Below the pieces are notes generated by a model. It saw nothing but the letters and a program-made list of their open reading frames with translations, was not told where the DNA came from and ran no database searches. From Chloroflexota bacterium (GTDB lineage: Bacteria > Chloroflexota > Anaerolineae > Promineifilales > Promineifilaceae), in contig JABFFZ010000028.1 in the NCBI GenBank assembly GCA_013112725.1, positions 1-59,872 of the forward strand: a stretch of DNA of 59,872 nt. The letters are read 5' to 3'. Positions within the stretch are counted from its first letter, which is position 1. Each line of letters begins with the position of its first letter. This document shows, one piece after another, positions 7,687 through 15,317 of this stretch. The translations under genes and the position numbers were made by a program.

Positions 7687-9110
7687 TTACTCCATAGGCT
7701 ACAAGTTAAGGGTTTGAAGCAATTGTCAAGGGCCATGATTCAGACACACTCATCCAGTTTTTTCGCTTTTGTTTGACAATGCCCAAGTCAGTCGCACGAT
7801 GGGCCAGGTACTCTGGTAGTGACCGCATATCGCCTCTTTCAACAGCTTTAGTGTAGAAGTAGATTGAGCGAAAAACCATCTCCACCGAGATACGCTCAAA
7901 TGGCAACCTTAACAATCCGGCGACCTCGTCACACAGGTCAATTAACACGTTATAAACGATCCAGGTTGACCAGAGTTGGAGTTCAACCGCGTTCTGGGAA
8001 CCGCACCAGAAGTAGGCCAGCCCCAATAATCGTTTGATGGTGGCGTAAGCACGTTCGATAGTCCAACGACGATAGTATAGCGCCACCAGATAACGGGCGG
8101 GTAGTTGCTCCGGGTCGAGTTCATTCGTCAGGTAGCAGTGCCATTGATGTCCATAGAGAACTTCGACCAGACGCACCTGCTGGCGGTCATCACCGGTGCC
8201 TATCCAGATGATACTGTCTCGAAAGACAGGCGTTCGGGTGAGAAGCTGAATGACCTCATACTTCAAGTTGCGTGCGTTTGGCGCGGGTGATGAACGTGAC
8301 GCGCTTGGCGGTCAATTCCCGAAAGCGGGTGAAGTTGGTGTAACCCAAGTCAAACAAGAGCAAACTACCAGCCTGAACATGCTGGATAATCATCTGCCAC
8401 CAGCTTTGGTCATGGCTGCTGGCTTGGGGGTCAAACCAGATTTTATCTGGCAGTTGCGACCCCAGGTGGAGCAAAGCGGTCATCTTGCCTGCCAGGGGAT
8501 TTTTCTCCAGGTCACGCAGCAATCCCACTTTGCGGATCAAGGCGTCTAGCGTCGAACCATCCACAATCAGGCAAGCGGCGAAGCGGCTCTGTGCCCAGGC
8601 AATCTCTGGCGGCAAGGGCCGTTTACGCCTCTGCCAACGTTCTTGCATCAACGGCAACAATTGGTTGAGAACGTGGAGAAACAGTATGGCGGGCAAGGTA
8701 TTGAACCGCTGCGAGAGGGCTTGTTGGCTAAGTTGTTTCGGTTCTTCCCACAGCAGCGCTTCATCCCGAATCACCCGGACTAACTCGCTGACGCTGGCAA
8801 TCTGTCGCCAGATGGCGCTGAGTAACAAGGCCATCATCACCGGTAGGGTCAGCGTGCGTTCCCGTAAGCCCATTTGCCCAAACAGGTCACACTGCATCAA
8901 AGTGAGCGGATGAACCATGCTACAAAACAACTCTTCAATTTCTTCTGTTAAATTGTCAACGAGCGGCCGTTTTTGTCGGTCAACCTGGATAGCCCGTGTA
9001 TGCCGGACTGAACTTTTGGGTTTTTTCTCTGCGTTTTTCATAGGTGAATTGTAGCCAATTTTGGGCTTGACAATTCACAATTGTCCTTAACTTGTAGACA
9101 ATGGACTTAC
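7687..9110. mobile_element. IS4-type insertion sequence, about 1.42 kb
   Basis: The element is bounded by imperfect inverted repeats of about 25 bases: left end 7687-7712 and right end 9085-9110. They share an exact 13-base block, CTACAAGTTAAGG (7699-7711; reverse complement at 9085-9097), plus an outer TCCAT; a further inverted AATTGTCAAG follows inside on both sides. It carries one transposase gene with a frameshift. No clear target duplication was found, so the exact ends are uncertain by a few bases. It has no ACGGCCGT copy. The right end lies 70 bases before icd. Confidence 0.8.
7706..9041 (-). pseudogene. IS4-family transposase, split by a frameshift near 8260
   Basis: The N-terminal half (9041 to 8256) contains the first two catalytic-type aspartates (CLIVDGSTLDAL and SLLLFDLGYTNF). 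The C-terminal half (8266 to 7706) holds the YYRRWTIERAYATIKRLLGL block with the glutamate of the DDE triad. The two halves lie in different frames and meet at about 8256-8266 (..RAKRTQ / LKYEVIQ..). Joined, they give about 440 residues, the expected length. Either a single-base mutation inactivated the element, or a programmed shift is needed; no classical slippery heptamer was seen at the junction. The start is ATG 9041. Confidence 0.85.
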
Positions 9111-9119
9111 TCGTATAAT
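9092..9119 (+). promoter_or_regulatory. Probable icd promoter straddling the IS right end
   Basis: TTGTAG (9092-9097) and a consensus TATAAT (9114-9119) are 16 bases apart and point to icd, 63 bases downstream. The -35-like hexamer lies inside the right inverted repeat of the IS4-type element, while the -10 is just outside it, so the insertion may have supplied half of the promoter. Confidence 0.5.
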
Positions 9120-9182
9120 GTGCATATTGGGCTGGCTACGGCCGTACCTGACAAAACACTTCCCATTTACAGGAGATAAACA

Positions 9183-10421
9183 ATGGCTTTTTCAAAAATA
9201 CAAGTGCCGGCAGGCGAAAAGATTACCTATGAAAATGGCAAACTGAACGTGCCTGATAACCCCATTGTGGCCTTCATTGAAGGCGATGGTATTGGCGTGG
9301 ATATTACCCCGGTATCCCTGCATGTGTGGGACGCGGCCGTGGCCAAGGCCTACGGCGGCAAACGCAAAATTGCCTGGATGGAAATCTACACCGGCGAAAA
9401 AGCGGCCGCTCTCTATGACGGCAACTTCATGCCCGAAGAGACGTTTGACGCTATGCGCGAATATCTGGTGGGCATTAAAGGCCCCCTTACCACCCCTATC
9501 GGCGGCGGTTTCCGCAGCCTGAATGTGACCCTGCGCCAGGTGCTTGACCTGTACGCCTGCGTCCGCCCGGTGCGTTACATCCCCGGCACGCCCAGCCCCA
9601 TGCGCCAGCCGGAACTGATGGACATTGTCATCTTCCGTGAAAATACGGAGGATGTGTATTCTGGCGTGGAATGGCCGGCTGAGTCCGACGAAGCAAAGGC
9701 GATTATTGCCTTTATGAATGAGAAATTAGGCAAAAATGTGCGCGTAGATTCGGCTATTGGCATCAAGCCCGTCAGCGCCTTTGGCACCAAACGGCTGGTG
9801 CGCCAGGCCATCCAATATGCCATTGACCACAACCGCCCCAGCGTTACCCTGGTTCACAAGGGCAACATTATGAAGTTCACCGAGGGGGCGTTCCGCGATT
9901 GGGGCTATGAACTGGCGCGGGATGAGTTTGGCGCGCAGCCATTGGACGGCGGCCCCTGGCATACGCTGCGCAACCCCCACAGCGGCATGGACATCGTCAT
10001 CAAGGATGTGATCGCCGACAACATGCTGCAACAACTGCTGACGCGCACGGTGGATTATGACGTGATTGCCACGCTGAACCTGAACGGGGATTACATGAGC
10101 GATGCGGCAGCGGCACAAGTCGGCGGCCTGGGGATGGCCCCCGGCGGCAACATTGGCGATGGTGTGGCTTTGTTTGAAGCCACGCACGGCACAGCGCCCA
10201 AGTATGCCGGTAAAGATATGGTCAACCCCGGCAGCCTTATCCTCAGTGGGGTGATGATGTTGGAGTACATGGGTTGGCAGGAAGCGGCCGATCTCGTGGT
10301 GGCGGCAATGACCAAGACTATCGAAAACAAGACGGTGACTTACGACCTGCACCGCCAGATCGAGGGAGCCACCAAGTTAAGCTGCTCGGAATTTGGGCAG
10401 GCGATTGTGGCCAATATGTGA
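9183..10421 (+). CDS. icd: Isocitrate dehydrogenase, NADP-dependent
   Basis: Oxidises isocitrate to 2-oxoglutarate and CO2 in the citric acid cycle, making NADPH in the cytosol. The 412-residue protein aligns in plan with E. coli Icd: [12 protein letters not shown] near the start, the isocitrate-binding [10 protein letters not shown], the [18 protein letters not shown] block, [20 protein letters not shown] with the catalytic lysine, and [11 protein letters not shown], where K-Y marks NADP rather than NAD. The Shine-Dalgarno AGGAG lies 8-12 bases before ATG 9183. It stands alone, downstream of the IS4-type element and convergent with pfkA, with a double hairpin between them. Confidence 0.96.
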   Translation: MAFSKIQVPAGEKITYENGKLNVPDNPIVAFIEGDGIGVDITPVSLHVWDAAVAKAYGGKRKIAWMEIYTGEKAAALYDGNFMPEETFDAMREYLVGIKGPLTTPIGGGFRSLNVTLRQVLDLYACVRPVRYIPGTPSPMRQPELMDIVIFRENTEDVYSGVEWPAESDEAKAIIAFMNEKLGKNVRVDSAIGIKPVSAFGTKRLVRQAIQYAIDHNRPSVTLVHKGNIMKFTEGAFRDWGYELARDEFGAQPLDGGPWHTLRNPHSGMDIVIKDVIADNMLQQLLTRTVDYDVIATLNLNGDYMSDAAAAQVGGLGMAPGGNIGDGVALFEATHGTAPKYAGKDMVNPGSLILSGVMMLEYMGWQEAADLVVAAMTKTIENKTVTYDLHRQIEGATKLSCSEFGQAIVANM

Positions 10422-10425
10422 CGCA

Positions 10426-10501
10426 GCCATACGATTTCTCGGAGAAATCGTATGGCTTTCAACTTGAGAAGCCCGGCTTTTGCGTAAAGCCGGGCTTTTT
10501 T
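10426..10501. terminator. Two tandem hairpins between icd and pfkA
   Basis: Hairpin 1 has arms 10426-10440 and 10442-10456 (half-site GCCATACGATTTCTC). Hairpin 2 has arms 10469-10480 and 10486-10497 (AAGCCCGGCTTT) followed by T's to 10501. The second is a standard intrinsic terminator for icd and abuts the pfkA stop codon at 10505. Confidence 0.85.
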
Positions 10502-10504
10502 ATC

Positions 10505-11626
10505 TTATTGATCCCCCAGACAGGTGCCTAAATTGCGGGCGCTTTGTACCCAGGGATGATCCAGGGGGACCACTTTGCGTTTGCCTACCACCTGGTCAAT
10601 GGGCACGGCCGTTGTCCCCTGACCACGCACCGCCACCATGACGCCATATTGTCCTTCGTTAATGTAATGGACGCAGGCGCAGCCCAACTGGGTGGTCAAC
10701 AGCCGGTCCACGGCGGAAGGCGTCCCTCCCCGCTGTACATGCCCCAATATGGTCACCCGCGATTCCAGGCCGGTGAGTTTTTCTAATTGCTCGGACATGT
10801 ACATGGTGCTATGGGCGCGGCGCGCTTCAATTTCGGCAATGTGGGCTTTGGCCTTCTGGCGGGCTTCTTTGTTTTTTGCTTTTTCCAGCTCGGTTTGTAC
10901 CGCTTGTAGTTCTGTAGCAATTTCCTGAGGCATGGCCCCCTCGGAGACGGCCACAATGCTAAAACCACGGCCGTGACGATGCCGTCGTTTAATCGCTTCG
11001 GCCACAATTTCTACATTGTATGGTATCTCCGGGATCAGGATCACGTCTGCCCCGCCGGCCAATCCCGCCCCCAGTGCCAGCCAGCCGGTATTGTGTCCCA
11101 TCGTTTCCACCACAATGATGCGGTGGTGGCTGTGCGCCGTACTGTGCAGCCGGTCAATGGCTTCGGTGGCAATGCCCAGCGCCGTGTCAAAACCAAAGGT
11201 GACATCGGTCATGGCCACGTCGTTGTCAATGGTTTTGGGCAGGTTGATGATATCCATCCCTTTTTGCATGAGGCGGTAAGAATTCTTCAACGTGCCGCCG
11301 CCGCCCAGGCAGACCAGTACGTCCAGGTTGTGTTTGCGATAGGTTTCCATCATGGCGTCGGTCATATCCAGCTTTTTGCCACCCATCAACATTTTGTGCG
11401 GTTTATCCCGGCTGGTGCCCAGGATGGTGCCGCCGACGGTCAGGATGCCCGACAACGTTTCGCCATCCAGCCGCATGGTGCGGTCGCCCACCAATCCATG
11501 AAAGCCATCGCGGAAGCCAATCACGTTCATGCCCATGCCCAGGGCGGTTTTACCAATGGCGCGAATGGCGGAATTAAGGCCCGGCGTGTCGCCGCCGGCC
11601 GTGAGGATACCTACATACTTTGTCAT
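10505..11626 (-). CDS. pfkA: 6-phosphofructokinase (PfkA superfamily, group III-like)
   Basis: Phosphorylates fructose 6-phosphate to the 1,6-bisphosphate in glycolysis. Seen: the phosphoryl-donor loop [17 protein letters not shown] (residues 6-22), the TSRDKP block, the catalytic PKTIDND (about 130-136), [19 protein letters not shown], and the substrate-site [10 protein letters not shown]. Donor choice is unclear. The position that reads GGDGS in E. coli (ATP) or GGDD in PPi enzymes is GGGGT (108-112), so the Mg-binding Asp is a Gly. The second position is Lys (PKT), as in PPi and mixed group III enzymes. The 'GG-G' pattern with glycine at residue 111 favours ATP. The 373-residue length fits group III. 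It is divergent from thiD. Confidence 0.92.
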   Translation of the reverse strand: MTKYVGILTAGGDTPGLNSAIRAIGKTALGMGMNVIGFRDGFHGLVGDRTMRLDGETLSGILTVGGTILGTSRDKPHKMLMGGKKLDMTDAMMETYRKHNLDVLVCLGGGGTLKNSYRLMQKGMDIINLPKTIDNDVAMTDVTFGFDTALGIATEAIDRLHSTAHSHHRIIVVETMGHNTGWLALGAGLAGGADVILIPEIPYNVEIVAEAIKRRHRHGRGFSIVAVSEGAMPQEIATELQAVQTELEKAKNKEARQKAKAHIAEIEARRAHSTMYMSEQLEKLTGLESRVTILGHVQRGGTPSAVDRLLTTQLGCACVHYINEGQYGVMVAVRGQGTTAVPIDQVVGKRKVVPLDHPWVQSARNLGTCLGDQ

Positions 11627-11754
11627 CTGTCATTCTCCATGGGTGTTTTGGTGTCAGGTATCAGGCGCCAGGTTTAATCGTCTCCTGACACTTGACACCG
11701 GGCACATAACACGTATTCTTTTTAGATTCTAAAGGTTTTTTGGAGATTTGTCGC

Positions 11755-12582
11755 ATGGTTACGAAACAAGGTTTTGTAAATATGCCGCCTAAAGTGTTGA
11801 CGATTGCTGGGTCAGACAGCGGCGGGGCGGCGGGGTTGCAGGCGGATTTGCGCACGTGGGCGGTGTTGGGGGCATATGGGCTGAGTGTGCTCACGGCCGT
11901 GACCGCCCAAAACAGTGTCTCCGTCGAGCGTGTCCAGTACATGTCGCCGGAATTTGTGGCCGACCAATTGAATGCGGTGCTGTCCGATTATGGCGCGGTG
12001 GCGATCAAAACTGGCTTCATCGGCCAGACTGAACTCATCCTCGTTATCGCCAGCAAATTACAACAGTACGGCTGCCAAAAAATTGTCGTTGACCCGGTAT
12101 TGGTAAACCATCGTGGGCAGCCGATGTTTACCGAGGCGGTGCGATGGCACTATGTGGTTGCCTTGATGCCGCTGGCCTATTTAATCACGCCGAATGTGAT
12201 GGAAACGGCCGTACTCCTCAACAGCGCCGTTCCCGACCCCACCGATCTGCCCCGGCTGGCCCATCTGGCGACCGAACTGCACCGGCTAGGCGCTAAAAAT
12301 ATACTGCTCAAAGGAGGCCGGGACGGGGAAGATGTGGTAGATATTTTCTACGACGGCCGTACCACCCACGAACTGCGCTCCCCCTACATTGAAACGGAAA
12401 ATACGCACGGGGCCGGTGACACCCTGTCGGCAGCTGTGTGTGTGGCGTTGGCGCGGGGGGAAAGGCTGGACACGGCCGTGTACCTGGCCCACCAATTCAC
12501 CCATCAAGCCATCCTAAACGGCGCCAACTGGCAGCTAGGGGCGGGACATGGGCCGGTTTTTCCGGTAATCGGTAATCCGTGA
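11755..12582 (+). CDS. thiD: Hydroxymethylpyrimidine / phosphomethylpyrimidine kinase
   Basis: Phosphorylates HMP and HMP-P for thiamine synthesis; ribokinase fold. Seen: VLTIAGSDSGGAAGLQADLR near the N-terminus, the substrate region TAVTAQNSVSV, AIKTGFIG, VVDPVLVNHRG, and the anion-hole/catalytic THGAGDTLSAAV with its aspartate. Start: GGAG at 11742-11745 sits 9 bases before ATG 11755; ATG 11782 (MPPKVLTIAG) is a second candidate. No other thiamine gene or TPP riboswitch is nearby, so a salvage role is likely. The last five residues (V-I-G-N-P) and the TGA stop are encoded by a simple GGTAATC repeat. Confidence 0.92.
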   Translation: MVTKQGFVNMPPKVLTIAGSDSGGAAGLQADLRTWAVLGAYGLSVLTAVTAQNSVSVERVQYMSPEFVADQLNAVLSDYGAVAIKTGFIGQTELILVIASKLQQYGCQKIVVDPVLVNHRGQPMFTEAVRWHYVVALMPLAYLITPNVMETAVLLNSAVPDPTDLPRLAHLATELHRLGAKNILLKGGRDGEDVVDIFYDGRTTHELRSPYIETENTHGAGDTLSAAVCVALARGERLDTAVYLAHQFTHQAILNGANWQLGAGHGPVFPVIGNP

Positions 12583-12700
12583 ATCCGTGAACGGTAATCG
12601 GTAACTGGATATCAGGGTATTGGAGCGGTCTTGATCACCCTGTCACCCCTCACCCCCTCACCCTCTCACCCCCTCACCTGCTCACCTCTACACCCCCTCA
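12569..12700. repeat. GGTAATC repeat followed by a (CTCACCCC)n tract
   Basis: From 12563 to about 12606 the sequence is built of GGTAATC / CCGTGAA units, beginning inside thiD and supplying its stop. From about 12640 to 12700 a pyrimidine tract of 7-10-base CTCACCC-type units follows. It lies just ahead of the regulator promoter. Confidence 0.75.
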
Positions 12701-12701
12701 C

Positions 12702-12754
12702 TTGCACCTTGCCACTTACCACATATAATTCCCCTAACATTCAAAACGTTTTGA
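12702..12754 (+). promoter_or_regulatory. Promoter and palindromic operator of the GbsR/MarR-like gene
   Basis: TTGCAC (12702-12707), 16 bases, TATAAT (12724-12729). A perfect 14-base palindrome TCAAAACGTTTTGA (12741-12754) lies about 11 bases after the -10, over the likely transcript start, and 14 bases before the ATG. This is the expected place for autorepression by the regulator encoded next. Confidence 0.7.
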
Positions 12755-12768
12755 ACGCAAGGGGAATT

Positions 12769-13305
12769 ATGCACGAGACATTGATTGGCGTTAACGAGAG
12801 TACCGTAGCCGGAATTGGGCGGTTAGCCCGCTTTTTTGGGTTTAATGATGTCATGGGGCGGCTTTATGGCACTTTGTTGCTGAACCCGGAACCATTGTCA
12901 CTGGATGATCTGGCCGACCAGTTGCAAATCAGCAAAGGGTCGGTAAGCATGAACATGCGTGACCTGGAGCGCTGGGGCATGGCCAAAGAAGTGTGGATGC
13001 GCGGCGAGCGCAAGAAGTATTACCAGGCCGAATCAGACATGTGGCAGGTCATTCGCAGTGTGATCAACAGCCGCGAACGGCGCGAGGTGCAAATGGCGCT
13101 GCAAGTCCTGGGCGAAAGCATCACCAAACTGCAATCCGCCCAGGCCGAACTGACTCCCGAAGAGCGCGAATTGGCCGCCTACTACCTGGAACGCATCGCC
13201 GATTTGCAAGGCTTTTTTCAATTTGCCCAAATGGCATTAGAAACGGTGCTTGGCAAAGCGGACTCCATTGATTTTGAGGCGGTGACGAAGATAGAAATAG
13301 GGTGA
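12769..13305 (+). CDS. GbsR/MarR-like winged-helix transcriptional regulator
   Basis: A cytosolic DNA-binding regulator, about 178 residues. The winged helix is seen in GRLYGTLLLNPEPLSLDDLA, ISKGSVSMNMRDLERWGMAK (recognition helix) and VWMRGERKKYYQAE (wing), as in the GbsR family. The C-terminal half is helical and charged and should dimerise. The start is ATG 12769, fixed by GGGG at 12761-12764. The same frame is open back to 12631 across the CTCACCC tract, but those codons are repeat-derived and lie upstream of the promoter. A palindrome over the start site suggests it represses itself. The ligand is not known; the NTPase gene 38 bases downstream may be cotranscribed. Confidence 0.82.
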   Translation: MHETLIGVNESTVAGIGRLARFFGFNDVMGRLYGTLLLNPEPLSLDDLADQLQISKGSVSMNMRDLERWGMAKEVWMRGERKKYYQAESDMWQVIRSVINSRERREVQMALQVLGESITKLQSAQAELTPEERELAAYYLERIADLQGFFQFAQMALETVLGKADSIDFEAVTKIEIG

Positions 13306-13331
13306 TTGGCGATTGTGCAATCGCCAATCAC
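13302..13331. repeat. Perfect 14-bp hairpin overlapping the regulator stop
   Basis: Arms 13302-13315 (GTGATTGGCGATTG) and 13318-13331 with a 2-base loop. The TGA stop of the regulator (13303-13305) lies inside the left arm. The same GATTGG/CCAATC wording recurs at about 40755-40800 and 59365-59415. There is no T run, so it is not a classical terminator. Confidence 0.8.
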
Positions 13332-13342
13332 CTACTTTATTT

Positions 13343-13864
13343 ATGATCATCGCCATCGGTTCCACCAACCCCGTCAAAGTCACGGCCGTGACCACCCACA
13401 TTTTGCGCGTCTGGCCGGAAGCGCAGATCATCCCGGTGGCTGTGCCCAGCGGCGTCAGCACCATGCCTATGAGCGACGCGGAAACGATTGCCGGGGCGCA
13501 AAACCGGGCGCTGGCGGCGCGGGAGGCCCTAAACGCCGACCTAGGCATTGGCCTGGAGGGGGGCGTGCATCCCGAGCCATTCGGGCTGGTGCTGCAAGGC
13601 TGGGTGGCGATTGTGGCCAGCGACGGCCGTACCAGCCTCGGCGGTTGTGCTCGATTACCCCTACCAGAATATATTGCTCGACGGGTACAAAACGGTGAAG
13701 AGTTAGGCCACGTGATGGATGATCTAATGGGCGACCACAACACCAAACAAAAAGGGGGCGCCGTCGGCGCATTGACCAATCATCTGGTGGTGCGCGGTGA
13801 GGCATTTGCCACGGCCGTTGCCTACGCCCTGGCCCCTTTTGTTTCACCGGATTTATATAGATGA
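13343..13864 (+). CDS. yjjX: Inosine/xanthosine triphosphatase (YjjX/DUF84 family)
   Basis: House-cleaning phosphatase that removes ITP/XTP from the nucleotide pool. Seen: the N-terminal IAIGSTNPVKVTAV, the acidic GIGLEGGV and the C-terminal VMDDLMGDHNTKQKGGAVGALT, all standard in the YjjX family. Length is about 173 residues from ATG 13343, as expected. An upstream GTG at 13313 falls within the hairpin 13302-13331 and is unlikely to be used. It probably shares the transcript of the regulator gene before it. Symbol given by family similarity. Confidence 0.85.
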   Translation: MIIAIGSTNPVKVTAVTTHILRVWPEAQIIPVAVPSGVSTMPMSDAETIAGAQNRALAAREALNADLGIGLEGGVHPEPFGLVLQGWVAIVASDGRTSLGGCARLPLPEYIARRVQNGEELGHVMDDLMGDHNTKQKGGAVGALTNHLVVRGEAFATAVAYALAPFVSPDLYR

Positions 13865-13897
13865 CCTTCCCCCAATTTTATGGACATCCAATTAAGG

Positions 13898-14312
13898 CTA
13901 ACTGATGTTGACGTTGATAATCCGCGCCGGGGCGCTGACCTTCAACACGTCCAGCAGCAAATTCGTCAGCAGAAAATAAGCCAGATGGTTGACGGCAAAC
14001 TGCCGTTCCAACCCATCGGTTGTGACTTCGCGCTGCCGGGGAATGACGCTGGCATTGTTGATCAGCACGTGCAGCGCCTCATGCCGCGCCTGAAAATCGG
14101 CGGCTGCTTGCCGGAATGGCAGCCAGGTCGCACAGCAGCAGTTCCACGTGCGGGTTGCCGGTAGATTGTTGCACATCGCGCACGGCCGTTGCCCCTCCCC
14201 CCTCATCCCGGCACAACATCACCACCGTCGCGCTCCGTTCCGCCAGGCCCACGGCCGTGGCATAGCCAATCCCCGTACGCGCGCCCGTCACCAGACAAAT
14301 TTTTCCGTTCAT
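13898..14312 (-). pseudogene. Short-chain dehydrogenase remnant, frameshifted and truncated
   Basis: From ATG 14312 the frame reads MNGKICLVTGARTGIGYATA (NAD(P)-binding TGxxxGIG) through the second strand and then breaks near 14110. In the next frame, to 13898, it continues with [13 protein letters not shown] (the NNAG-type motif) and [12 protein letters not shown] and stops after RIINVN. The catalytic S-x12-YxxxK part and the whole C-terminus are missing. Wording resembles retinol-dehydrogenase-like SDRs (complete length about 280-300). Both a frameshift and a 3' loss make a working enzyme impossible. Confidence 0.85.
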
Positions 14313-14385
14313 GGTGTTCGCCTCCACGTGACGAGTGCTGCGTGAATAGCCGTCACTCGTCACGCATCACACGTCACGTATATCT

Positions 14386-14413
14386 TTGCACTTTCCTCCC
14401 ACTCCGGTACAAT
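14386..14413 (+). promoter_or_regulatory. Promoter of the glycine-riboswitch/gcvH leader
   Basis: TTGCAC (14386-14391), 16 bases, TACAAT (14408-14413). The -35 and spacing are identical to the promoter at 12702. Transcription would start near 14420, about 50 bases before the first aptamer. Confidence 0.65.
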
Positions 14414-14471
14414 GTATCTTATCAATGAATACCTTCCGGGCAATTTGAAAACTACATACAGCAAACGGCCG

Positions 14472-14713
14472 TGCGGGAGAGTACCTTTCCGTAAACCGTT
14501 ATCCGTAAACCGATTACGGATTACGAATTACGGATAACGGGTCACCGAAGGGGCAAACGGCGGATAAGCAGCTAACACGCTTCTCCGCAGCGAATCTCTC
14601 AGGTAAAAGGACCGGACGGCAGGGTGTATCTGAAAAATGCGTAATAGAACGCATACCGAAGGGGCAACCGGCAGGCAAACCGCTTGCTGCCAATCTCTCA
14701 GGTTAATGACAGA
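14472..14713 (+). promoter_or_regulatory. Tandem glycine riboswitch (gcvT motif), two aptamers
   Basis: Senses glycine in the nascent mRNA and controls the gcvH-gcvP genes. Aptamer 1 (about 14474-14613) has GGGAGAG, CACCGAAGGGGCAA (14543-14556) and AATCTCTCAGGTAAAAGGAC (14593-14612). Aptamer 2 (about 14618-14713) has ATACCGAAGGGGCAACCGG and AATCTCTCAGG (14692-14702) then GACAGAGG. In aptamer 1 the P2 stem is very long: 14496-14508 pairs perfectly with 14528-14540 and is made of the GTAAACCG/GGATTACG repeat seen between genes elsewhere. A strong terminator follows directly, so control is by transcription attenuation, probably an ON switch as in B. subtilis gcvT. Confidence 0.95.
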
Positions 14714-14757
14714 GGACGCTGGCAAAACGCTGTTTTGCCATGCGTCCTTTTTATTTT
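14714..14757 (+). terminator. Riboswitch expression-platform terminator
   Basis: Arms 14714-14727 (GGACGCTGGCAAAA) and 14733-14747 (TTTTGCCATGCGTCC, one bulged base), then TTTTTATTTT to 14757. The left arm begins right at the 3' side of aptamer 2, so ligand binding can compete with it. Confidence 0.9.
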
Positions 14758-14763
14758 GGTGGC

Positions 14764-14806
14764 TGGGGACTGGTTGCTGGTATTAGCCACCAGCAACCAG
14801 TCCCCA
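14764..14806. repeat. 17-bp hairpin before gcvH
   Basis: Arms 14764-14780 (TGGGGACTGGTTGCTGG) and 14790-14806 are perfectly complementary, with a 9-base loop. It lies between the riboswitch terminator and the gcvH Shine-Dalgarno (14813), has no T run, and so is not a second terminator of the usual kind. Confidence 0.85.
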
Positions 14807-14827
14807 CAAACATAAGGAGTGAAAACC

Positions 14828-15217
14828 ATGTCCAAAATCCCTGCAAATTACCGTTATTCCAATGATGATGAATGGGTGCGCGTGGAAGGTGACGAAGTGG
14901 TCATCGGCATCACCGATCATGCCCAGGACGCCCTGTCTGACATTGTTTACCTGCAACTGCCCGATGTCGGCGACAGCTTTGGCGCGGGCGACGCCTTCGG
15001 CGTGGTTGAGTCGGTGAAAGCGGCGGCCGACCTGCTGATGCCTATTGCCGGAGAGGTCACGGCCGTGAATACCCCCCTCATTGATACCCCTGAACTCGTC
15101 AACAGTGACCCCTACGGCGACGCCTGGATGATCCGCGTCCGCCCGGACAACATGGCCGACGTAGATGGCCTGATGGACGCGGCCGCGTATGAGAAGTTTT
15201 TGGCAGAACGCGAGTAA
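14828..15217 (+). CDS. gcvH: Glycine cleavage system H protein (lipoyl carrier)
   Basis: Carries the aminomethyl group from the P to the T protein on a lipoyl arm. The fold is all beta; the lipoylated lysine is in GVVESVKAAADLL (about residue 63), and the family ends with the AYEKFLAE helix. About 129 residues is normal. AAGGAG (14813-14818) sits 9 bases before ATG 14828, so the GTG at 14819 directly after the Shine-Dalgarno is not the start. It is controlled by the tandem glycine riboswitch upstream. The TAA stop lies inside a GTAAGCA repeat. gcvT is not in the window. Confidence 0.95.
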   Translation: MSKIPANYRYSNDDEWVRVEGDEVVIGITDHAQDALSDIVYLQLPDVGDSFGAGDAFGVVESVKAAADLLMPIAGEVTAVNTPLIDTPELVNSDPYGDAWMIRVRPDNMADVDGLMDAAAYEKFLAERE

Positions 15218-15296
15218 GCAGTAAGCGGTAAACGGTAAGCAGTGAGCAGTACATCCTTACTGCTCACTGCCCACTGCTAACTGCTCACTACTCACT
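15212..15296. repeat. GTAAGCA/ACTGCTC simple repeat forming a hairpin between gcvH and gcvP
   Basis: The left part is made of GTAAGCAGTAAGCGGTAAAC-type units, the right part of their complement (ACTGCTCACTGCCC-type units). GCAGTGAGCAGTA pairs with TTACTGCTCACTGC around a short loop. It starts with the gcvH stop codon and ends 20 bases before gcvP. Confidence 0.85.
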
Positions 15297-15317
15297 TTCC
15301 CCTATCGGAGAAAACCC

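Noticed and set aside
11627..11754. TPP riboswitch ahead of thiD
   Set aside because: No CTGAGA / ACCTGATCTGG-type core; the gap holds a GTGTCAGG inverted repeat only.
12631..12768. N-terminal extension of the GbsR-like protein
   Set aside because: The 46 codons are translated from the CTCACCC repeat and lie before or across a good promoter; ATG 12769 has the ribosome site.
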